Of a DNA stretch of 5,961 nucleotides, positions 1 to 5,700 are shown piece after piece. The notes below the pieces were generated by a model, which saw only the letters and a program-made list of their open reading frames with translations, was not told the origin of the DNA and searched no databases. Made by a program: the position numbers and the translations under genes. Numbering within the stretch: the stretch's first letter is position 1; every line of letters begins with the position of its first letter. This DNA comes from Peptoniphilus_A hominis (lineage in GTDB: Bacteria; Bacillota; Clostridia; Tissierellales; Peptoniphilaceae), in the NCBI RefSeq assembly GCF_040096015.1, contig NZ_JBBMFO010000047.1:1-5961 (forward strand), in the 5' to 3' direction.

Positions 1-75
1 AGCGTCTAAGTATTGATTTTTAAATGAAAAGAGAGACTCGAGTTAACGAGTCTCCCCAATATTTGACATAGAGCC
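1..75. mobile_element. Probable end of an ISL3-family insertion sequence (partial, body off the left edge)
   Basis: Read on the reverse strand from position 75 inward, the sequence begins GGCTCTATGTCAAATATTGG. This matches my recollection of ISL3-family terminal inverted repeats, which begin GG-CTCT and contain a GTCAAA-type core. A hairpin at 33-54 sits just inside the end, where these elements often carry a transposase terminator. The frame starting at base 3 is open for six codons (RLSIDF) to a stop at 21-23, which could be the transposase C-terminus but is too short to assign. If the end is at 75, the 8-base target duplication usual for the family would be 76-83. The other end is not in the window, so neither the pairing of the repeats nor the duplication can be checked. 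Confidence 0.5.
33..54 (+). terminator. Hairpin inside the left IS end, possible transposase terminator
   Basis: A perfect 8-bp stem (GAGACTCG at 33-40, CGAGTCTC at 47-54) encloses the six-base loop AGTTAA. On the + strand it is followed by CCCC and only a short AT stretch. On the - strand it is followed by a T-rich run complementary to 20-32, so as an intrinsic terminator it is at least as convincing leftward as rightward. It may work in both directions and insulate the IS from neighbouring transcription. Confidence 0.4.
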
Positions 76-165
76 TATTTTTTTCGAAATTTTGGAATTT
101 ATAAAAATATTTTATAGGAAATTTTGTAAAATTTTTCAAAAAAATATTAAATTAAATGTAACACT

Positions 166-194
166 TTGACGATTTTGTCCATAGGAAATTATAA
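166..194 (+). promoter_or_regulatory. Predicted vegetative promoter of the patatin/VTT unit
   Basis: The -35 box TTGACG (166-171) is separated by 17 bases from the -10 box TTATAA (189-194), close to the vegetative sigma consensus. Transcription would start near 201 and give a leader of about 60 bases before the ATG at 260. A second -10-like TATAAT at 210-215 has no -35 at normal spacing. The rest of 76-259 is AT-rich with no gene visible. It holds a short dyad (TATAAAA 100-106, TTTTATA 110-116) and the 10-base direct repeat ATAGGAAATT at 114-123 and 181-190. Both could be by-products of base composition. Confidence 0.6.
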
Positions 195-259
195 AAAATT
201 CATATATACTATAATTAATATGGACATACTATGATTTTATATATGAAAGAAGATGAGTT

Positions 260-1111
260 ATGAAGTTAGGTTTTGTAGATGTTGGTGGTGGAACTCGTGG
301 CATTTATGGTGCAGGAGTTTTTGATTACTTAATGGAAGAAAATATTAGTGGAGACTACTTTATTGGAGTTTCAGCTGGGGCTGCTAATGGTGCCTCTTTT
401 TTGGCAAACCAACCTAGGAGAAATTTTGTATTCTACAACAAATATGCCTTTAGGAAGGAATACATGAGCTTTAAAAATTATTTAAAGACTGGCTCTTACA
501 TTGACCTAGATTATATTTATTCTGATTTAAGTTCTTCCAAGGGCGAGTATCCTCTTGACTATAAGGCACTGAAAAATAATCCCATGGACTTTGAAATAGT
601 TGCGACAGATGCAAGGACGGGAAAGGCAAAATATTTTAAGAAATCTGATCTCGTAATAGATAATTATGACCCAATAAAGGCTTCTTGTTGCGTTCCAGTT
701 TTGAACCAACCCTATAAGATAAAGGGCGTGCCCTACTTCGATGGCGGCTTAAGCGATCCTATTCCCTTTAAGAGAGCTTTTGAAGCAGGTTGTGACAAGG
801 TGATAATAGTTTTAACAAGACCAAGAGATTATTTTAGAGAAGGGAGAAAGGACAAAAAATTTGTCAGACTCTTGAGGAGAACTTATCCAAAAGCAGCCAA
901 GGCCTTTGCAAAGAGATCTCTAGTCTACAACGAAAGCTTGAGAGAAGCCATGGAGCTTGAAAAGGAAAATAAAGTCATAATAGTTGCGCCAAGCTATATA
1001 GGAAATTTAAAAACTCTTACCCAAGACCACGACCAATTAGAAAACTTGTATGAATTGGGAAGAAAGGATGCAAAAAACATCCTCACTTTAGAAAATATTA
1101 GAAAAGAATGA
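260..1111 (+). CDS. Patatin-like phospholipase family protein (YjjU-like)
   Basis: A 283-residue predicted serine acyl hydrolase acting on membrane phospholipids or other acyl esters by a Ser-Asp dyad. The oxyanion-hole glycine loop DVGGGTRG lies at residues 7-14, the nucleophile elbow GVSAG at 36-40 (Ser38), and the catalytic Asp in DGG at 161-163 (Asp161). The C-terminal stretch around 239-275 (APSY, then LENLYELGRKDA) resembles the small C-terminal domain (DUF6363) of YjjU-type bacterial patatins, and the length fits that group. There is no signal peptide or membrane segment, so it should be cytoplasmic or peripheral. The usual acidic residue right before the GGG is Val8, with Asp one position earlier. 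I recall this DVGGG form in other Firmicutes relatives, so it is probably a subgroup trait. The start is preceded by purine-rich GAAAGAAGATGAG, a weak ribosome site. The true substrate is unknown. The gene is 6 bases ahead of the VTT-domain gene, so the two are probably co-transcribed. Confidence 0.93.
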   Translation: MKLGFVDVGGGTRGIYGAGVFDYLMEENISGDYFIGVSAGAANGASFLANQPRRNFVFYNKYAFRKEYMSFKNYLKTGSYIDLDYIYSDLSSSKGEYPLDYKALKNNPMDFEIVATDARTGKAKYFKKSDLVIDNYDPIKASCCVPVLNQPYKIKGVPYFDGGLSDPIPFKRAFEAGCDKVIIVLTRPRDYFREGRKDKKFVRLLRRTYPKAAKAFAKRSLVYNESLREAMELEKENKVIIVAPSYIGNLKTLTQDHDQLENLYELGRKDAKNILTLENIRKE

Positions 1112-1117
1112 TTTATT

Positions 1118-1873
1118 ATGAAAATGAAAGCTTTAAAGGAAAAAATAAAATCAGAGAGAGAAAATTTTAGGGATAGCAATAAAAATTTAGACGAAAATGA
1201 CAAGGCTGTAAAAAATAGATTTAAAAAAATTCAAATAGTTGCACTGATTTCCTTTGTCTCTATTTTAATAGTTTTGATTATTACAAGAAGTGGCAATGTG
1301 AGTATAGATTCCCTTACAGAAAAAGCTGCTGGCAATCCAAAAAAATCCATTATAACCTTAATAAGTCTCTTTGCAGTAAAAAGTTTGACTATTATTATTC
1401 CACTTCCATCACTTTATGTTGCCAGTGGAATCTTATTCGATCCACTTAAGGCAGTTGCAGTGAGCTATCTTGGACTTGCAGTGACTCTAACTATACCCTT
1501 CATCCTTGGAAGGTGGTCTGGCACAGAAGAAATTCATTACATCAAAAAGAAGTATCCTAAGATAGAAAAAGTAATTGAGATGCAAGAGAGAAATGAATTT
1601 TTGGCAAGCTTTATAATTAGACTTATTGGATGGTTTCCCTGTGATGTCCTAAGCTTTTATTTTGGTGCCTGCAAGACAAATTATCTAAAGTACATAACTT
1701 CATCACTATTAGGGGCATCTATTGGTGTAATTACAAATACCTTATTGGGCGATGTAATCCTAAACCCTCTTTCATGGCAGTTTATGGTCATGTTAGTCAT
1801 AAAAATATTGATCTCCGTATCTGTAGTAGGCATAACTTATCTTGTCAATAAAGATAAAAATCCTAAAAAGTAA
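1118..1873 (+). CDS. TVP38/TMEM64 family (VTT/DedA-like) membrane protein
   Basis: A 251-residue polytopic membrane protein. A charged cytoplasmic N-terminus (1-37, rich in Lys/Glu/Asp) precedes a hydrophobic segment at about 38-57. Further hydrophobic segments lie at about 77-95, 110-131, 161-186, 190-211 and 221-244. Two Pro/Gly-containing elements fit the re-entrant half-helices of VTT proteins: PLPSLYVASG (95-104) and the RLIGWFPCDVLSFYFGA stretch (168-184), which has the conserved Arg, Pro and Gly pattern. Relatives include DedA proteins, several of which recycle undecaprenyl phosphate, and eukaryotic VMP1/TMEM41B lipid scramblases. A role in moving lipid between leaflets is therefore likely by homology, but the substrate is not visible. 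It starts 6 bases after the patatin stop, with only a weak purine-rich site (GAAAAG, 1101-1106). A second ATG at 1124 is possible but further from it. No terminator follows, so readthrough into rpsU is possible. Confidence 0.88.
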   Translation: MKMKALKEKIKSERENFRDSNKNLDENDKAVKNRFKKIQIVALISFVSILIVLIITRSGNVSIDSLTEKAAGNPKKSIITLISLFAVKSLTIIIPLPSLYVASGILFDPLKAVAVSYLGLAVTLTIPFILGRWSGTEEIHYIKKKYPKIEKVIEMQERNEFLASFIIRLIGWFPCDVLSFYFGACKTNYLKYITSSLLGASIGVITNTLLGDVILNPLSWQFMVMLVIKILISVSVVGITYLVNKDKNPKK

Positions 1874-1881
1874 AAATATTA

Positions 1882-1910
1882 TTGAAGTTTTGGGATTTAT
1901 AGAGTATAAT
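1882..1910 (+). promoter_or_regulatory. Predicted strong promoter of rpsU-yqeY
   Basis: The -35 box TTGAAG (1882-1887) and a perfect -10 box TATAAT (1905-1910) are spaced 17 bases apart, starting 9 bases after the upstream gene's stop. The start point would be near 1917, giving a leader of about 45 bases. A promoter this close to consensus fits a highly expressed ribosomal protein gene. Confidence 0.75.
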
Positions 1911-1920
1911 AAACCTACAT

Positions 1921-1955
1921 TGGCCGTAAGGCTACTCTTTTCTACGAGAGGAGGT
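1921..1955 (+). promoter_or_regulatory. Structured rpsU leader with GNRA hairpin and a stem touching the ribosome site
   Basis: The leader can form a 5-bp hairpin (1921-1925 with 1930-1934, one G-U pair) closed by GTAA, a GNRA-type tetraloop. CTCT at 1935-1938 can then pair with AGAG at 1947-1950, which covers the start of the Shine-Dalgarno AGGAGGT (1949-1955). That ribosome site is near perfect and lies 6 bases from the ATG. The layout would allow autogenous translational control, as known for several ribosomal protein leaders, but I do not recognise a named leader family and the second stem is weak. Confidence 0.4.
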
Positions 1956-1961
1956 TAAAAA

Positions 1962-2141
1962 ATGTCCGAAATCAGGGTTGGTGAAAACGAATCTTTAGAC
2001 AATGCTCTTAAAAGATTCAAAAGACAATGTGCCACTAGTGGAGTTCTCAAAGAAGTAAGAAAGAGAGAACACTACGAAAAACCAAGTGTTAGAAGGAAGA
2101 AAAAATCCGAAGAGGCACGCAGAAAAAAACACAGATATTAA
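1962..2141 (+). CDS. rpsU: 30S ribosomal protein S21
   Basis: A 59-residue protein of the usual length for bacterial S21, a small-subunit protein near the anti-Shine-Dalgarno end of 16S rRNA that assists initiation. Family features are the N-terminal SEIRVGENESLDNALKRFKR, the following C-x-x-SGVL-x-E-x-RKRE-x-YEKPS core, and a C-terminal tail of alternating Arg/Lys runs ending in HRY. The start follows an excellent AGGAGGT site (1949-1955) after a near-consensus promoter. yqeY begins 13 bases after its stop, an arrangement common in Firmicutes such as Bacillus. Nothing is truncated or unusual. Confidence 0.97.
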   Translation: MSEIRVGENESLDNALKRFKRQCATSGVLKEVRKREHYEKPSVRRKKKSEEARRKKHRY

Positions 2142-2154
2142 AGAGGGTGTTCTT

Positions 2155-2598
2155 ATGTCTCTAAAAGAGAGACTCATGGCTGACTTAAAAGATGCTATGA
2201 AAAATAAAGATAAACTTCGAAAAGATGTTATCACCATGGTTCGTGCAGCTATTAAACAAAAAGAAGTAGATGAACGAGTAGAGCTTGATGATGCTGATAT
2301 TGAAAACATCATTTCTAAACAGCTTAAAGAGAAAAAATCGTCAATTGAAGAATTTAAGAAGGGCAATAGACAAGACTTAGTTGACCAAACTAATGCTGAA
2401 ATTGAAATACTTCTTAAATACTTACCTGAGCAATTATCAGATGAAGAATTAAAAGAAATTATAAAAAAAGTAATTGACGAAAATGAAATAACATCAATGA
2501 AGGATATTGGAAAATTAATGAAAAATGTTATGCCTTTAATTAAGGGCAAAGCAGATGGCAAACAAGTTAATATTATAGCCAAAGAATTATTAAATTAA
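2155..2598 (+). CDS. yqeY: GatB/YqeY domain-containing protein
   Basis: A 147-residue all-helical protein, the standard length for the family. It resembles the C-terminal tail domain of GatB, the subunit of the amidotransferase that makes Gln-tRNA or Asn-tRNA. The free-standing YqeY has no firmly established activity, and a tRNA-related role is inferred from that domain. Typical motifs are the N-terminal MSLKERLMADLKDAMK, EEF-x-KGNRQDLVD around 65-77, YLPEQLS at 89-95, and the C-terminal KGKADGKQVN at 130-139. The ATG at 2155 is chosen because it gives the family N-terminus and has AGAGGGTG (2142-2149) just upstream. An in-frame ATG at 2086 lies inside rpsU, lacks a site and would add 23 non-conserved residues. 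It is probably co-transcribed with rpsU. The stop codon is partly inside the terminator stem. Confidence 0.95.
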   Translation: MSLKERLMADLKDAMKNKDKLRKDVITMVRAAIKQKEVDERVELDDADIENIISKQLKEKKSSIEEFKKGNRQDLVDQTNAEIEILLKYLPEQLSDEELKEIIKKVIDENEITSMKDIGKLMKNVMPLIKGKADGKQVNIIAKELLN

Positions 2599-2629
2599 AA
2601 CTCGGGTTTCCCCCGGGTTTTTATTTTTT
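2597..2629 (+). terminator. Intrinsic terminator of rpsU-yqeY
   Basis: A 10-bp stem (AAAACTCGGG 2597-2606 with CCCGGGTTTT 2612-2621, one G-T pair) has a five-base loop and runs into TTTTT-A-TTTTTT. It is a textbook rho-independent terminator. The stem starts on the last two bases of the yqeY stop codon. It separates the housekeeping pair from the surface-protein gene. Confidence 0.92.
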
Positions 2630-2650
2630 GCAAAAATTTTATTAAATTTT

Positions 2651-2671
2651 ACTTCTTCATCATATAGAAGT
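2651..2671. promoter_or_regulatory. Small dyad overlapping the -35 region of the surface-protein promoter
   Basis: ACTTCT (2651-2656) and AGAAGT (2666-2671) form a perfect 6-bp inverted repeat with a nine-base centre. It covers the place where a -35 box would sit for the -10 at 2688-2693. Its position suits a repressor or activator site, but a dyad this short could arise by chance in AT-rich DNA. Confidence 0.3.
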
Positions 2672-2684
2672 GAGAGATTACTTT

Positions 2685-2693
2685 TGCTATAAT
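2685..2693 (+). promoter_or_regulatory. Extended -10 promoter of the surface-protein gene
   Basis: TGCTATAAT (2685-2693) is a consensus TATAAT preceded by the TGn extension. The -35 position 17 bases upstream (TAGAAG, 2665-2670) is poor, which extended -10 promoters tolerate and which could also mean dependence on an activator. The start would be near 2700, giving a leader of about 100 bases that contains the 22-base tandem repeat. Apart from this promoter, the dyad and the repeats, 2630-2798 shows only AT-rich sequence. Confidence 0.55.
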
Positions 2694-2734
2694 TAAATCA
2701 AAGATATTTTATTAAATTTTATTTATATTTTTGT

Positions 2735-2778
2735 AAAAAAAACCAGTGGACATTATAAAAAAAACCAGTGGACATTAT
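2735..2778 (+). repeat. Perfect 22-base tandem duplication in the surface-protein leader
   Basis: Two identical adjacent units (2735-2756 and 2757-2778) each consist of eight A followed by CCAGTGGACATTAT. A diverged third unit follows at about 2780-2800 (A-run, then CTAGGAGGACAAAAT), and it contains the Shine-Dalgarno AGGAGGA (2788-2794) and the start codon's first bases. The 22-base period is close to two DNA helical turns. CCAGTGG is near-palindromic. The copies could alter leader length, A-tract bending or ribosome access, or simply be a replication-slippage product. Confidence 0.9.
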
Positions 2779-2798
2779 TAAAAAACTAGGAGGACAAA

Positions 2799-5700
2799 AT
2801 GAAAGGGAAATTGTTTTCATTATTCTTAATCGTAACTTTATTTTTTAGTGGCTTTAATCCTGTTTTTGCCAAAGAATCGGGACCTAATGCAAAGGATGAA
2901 AACTCGACAGAGAATAGAGATCTTCCTATAGTAACTGAGACAGAGCCAGAAGGCAGCCTTAAAGATAAGTATGTGAAAATACTTTTTGTAGCAAAGACAA
3001 ATTTATCAGGCAATGTTCAAAATTATGGAACTATAAAAAATGAAAAGGGCGACGAAATTACCTTAAAAGATGAGGTGGTTAGTGGGAAAAATGTTAAAGC
3101 TAAAGCCTATTACGCCTTAAAGACTGCAAAGTGGTCAGAAATGTTGGACTATGAAGAAGATGGTAAAAAAGTATTTGCAGAATTAATTGCTGAGAATAAT
3201 GAGACAGATGAAAAGAAAAAAGAAGACCATAAATTTCTAGGTTGGGCTTATTTCGGAGATCTGGTTAATCCTTATAGCAAAGCATTATTTGAGGATAAAG
3301 AAATAGGTGTAATTAAGGATGTTATTGGAATAAAGTATGACATGAACAGGCCAATGTTATTTAAAGCAAAATTTCAAAGTTTGCCATATATTTTTATGAG
3401 AGGTCAACTCACTGATGTGAGAGATTCTGATGGGTATTCTGTTAATCCATATTATGATTATAAATGTGGAATTTTTGATGTAAAGGGAAAAGGAAAAATT
3501 TTAGCTACTGACTTTCAAAAAAAATATTTCGCTACAGATTTTTATAATTTTAATGAAATGACCTTTTATGTAAGGAATGATGTACAAAATAGGAGCCTAG
3601 GACTTTTAAAGCCTGATTTAAATCTTCCTAAAGGTTATAAATTTTGGTATTGGTATGACACTTCTTCATTTAATATTTTAAATGATAATTATGACTTACT
3701 TAATAAAGATCATATATATAAACCAAAACTTATAAAGAATGGAGAAGATGCAGTAAACATACTAGATAAGAGCAAAAATTTACCAAAAGATATTTTTATT
3801 GTAACTTTAAAGGCTAGTAAAGGTATTGCAAATGCACCGATAGGAAATTCTAAAAGTAAATATAATAAATCTTATGCGATTTTCGATGGTTCAACATTAG
3901 AGGTAATAGGCGATAACTTGCCAACTCCAAAGGCAGAAGACGAAACAAAGGAAGCTGCCTGGTTTATTGGTGATAAAAGAGTTGATAATATAAAAGATAT
4001 TCAAATAAAAAGTGACATGACCTTTACTGCAAGAGTAGTTGAAGAAAAAGATAAGTATAAGCTAAGCGCAAAAGATATAGAAAAATCCTTTGGGCTTGGC
4101 ACGACAGAAGATGAAATTTTAGAAAGTGTTTCAACAGATTATCCTAAAGATTCAACAAACCAACCAGTTAAATCTATAAAAGAGGGACAAAATTTGCCGG
4201 ATGGAAGGACTTCTGGCAGGCATGAAATTAAGGTTAAAGTAAAATATCCCGATGGATCCACAGATGAAGTCACTGTAAAAGTCACTGTAGCAAAATCACA
4301 AGCAGAAACTTATGTGGCAGAGACTAAAACTATTGAAGTTAATAAAGATGAAGTCTTGACTCTGGAAAAGTTAAAAAAGGGCATTACAAATCTTTCTCCA
4401 GAAGTTAATGTTGCTATAAAAGAAAATGCCGACACAAGTGAAGTTGGAGTAAAGACTGCAAGGCTTATTTTGACTTTCAAGGACACTTCAAGTAAAGAAG
4501 TATCGATTAAGGTAAGAGTTAAAGAAGTTATTGGGGGAGGAATAATAAGTCCTATTCCAGAAATTGATGCTAGAAATATTGTAAAAGAAGAGGTTCCTTA
4601 TAATGGCAATATCGATTTAAGTGACAATATTAAAAATTTGCCTGAGGGCGCAGTGGTAGAAGATATTACAAATCCGAAAATTGATACAAAAAAGCCAGGG
4701 GAATACTCTGCAAAAGTAAAAGTTACCTTTAAAGAGGGCTCATCAAGAATAGTTGTCGTCCCTGTAGAAGTTTTAAAATCACAAGCAGAGACTTATGAGG
4801 CAGAGACAAAAACTATTGAGGCAAATAAAGATGAAGTCTTGACGGTGAAAAAATTAAAAGATGGAATTACAAATCTTCCTCAAGAAGTTAAGGTTGACAT
4901 AAAAGAAAATGCCGACACAAGTGAAGTTGGAGAAAAAACTGCAAGCCTTACTTTGACTTTTAAGGACACTTCAAGTAAAGAGGTAGAAGTTAAGGTAAAA
5001 GTTAATGAAGTTATCCCAGAAAAGAACGACTCCGAAAAATATCCACCAGTAATTCCTAAAGATTTAAAAGTAAAGGATAAAAACAAGCTTAGCCAAGGAG
5101 AAATTTATGAAATTGTAAGAAAATTTAAGCTAGCAAATCCTAAGGCTAAGGATGTAATAGTGGACCAAGGCGGAAATCTTACCCTTATTTATGAGGATGA
5201 TTCTAAAAATATTTTGAGCCTAGCAAATTATTTGACAGAAGAGCCAAAGGGAAATAGCGAAAATGATAAGGACAAAGACAAAGATAACAAAGACAATAAA
5301 GACAAGAAAGAAAATTGGGACAATTATTATTATCCAAACTACTACAATTATTTCCCTCGCCTAAACAATAGAGATTACGAAAGAGAAACTTTAAAAGTAT
5401 TTGCCAGCCCTTCAATAAAATTTGAGGAAGAAAAGAAAGCTACAGAAAAAATTTCCTATGTATTTCACATCAATGAATTTGAATACGAAATTATAAGGGA
5501 CGGAATTTCAACAAAAGTTAAGATGGACATAAGTCCTGTAATTTATGAGGGAAGGACTATGCTTCCACTAAGGCGAGTGGCAGAAGTTCTGGGGGCAGAA
5601 GTTGTCTGGGACAAGTTTACGAGAACAGCTTCCTTCACTAGAGATGGACTTACTGCCTCAATTCAAATCGACAACAATAAAATTATTCTTTCCAATGGAA

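Noticed and set aside
243..263. A six-codon frame (MKEDEL) whose stop overlaps the patatin start as ATGA
   Set aside because: It could be a coupling leader peptide, but it has no ribosome site of its own and is short enough to be chance.
260..310. Loss of the acidic residue before GGG in the patatin glycine loop as a sign of an inactive enzyme
   Set aside because: The catalytic Ser38 and Asp161 are intact, and I recall the same DVGGG form in related Firmicutes proteins, so it is more likely a subgroup variant.
2086..2154. An upstream in-frame ATG extending yqeY by 23 codons
   Set aside because: It lies inside rpsU, has no ribosome site, and the added residues are the out-of-frame reading of the S21 tail. 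The ATG at 2155 has a good site and gives the family N-terminus.
1995..2582. A 195-codon open frame on the - strand, antisense to rpsU and yqeY
   Set aside because: It lies opposite two strongly conserved genes, its product is a Ser/Phe/Leu-rich translation of their complement, and it has no ribosome site. It is a shadow frame.
2735..2778. The 22-base repeats as a CRISPR fragment
   Set aside because: The copies are directly adjacent with no spacer, and no cas genes are present.
4880..5415. Short - strand frames opposite the surface protein's repeats and linker
   Set aside because: They are low-complexity complements of repeat and linker codons, with no ribosome sites or recognisable domains.
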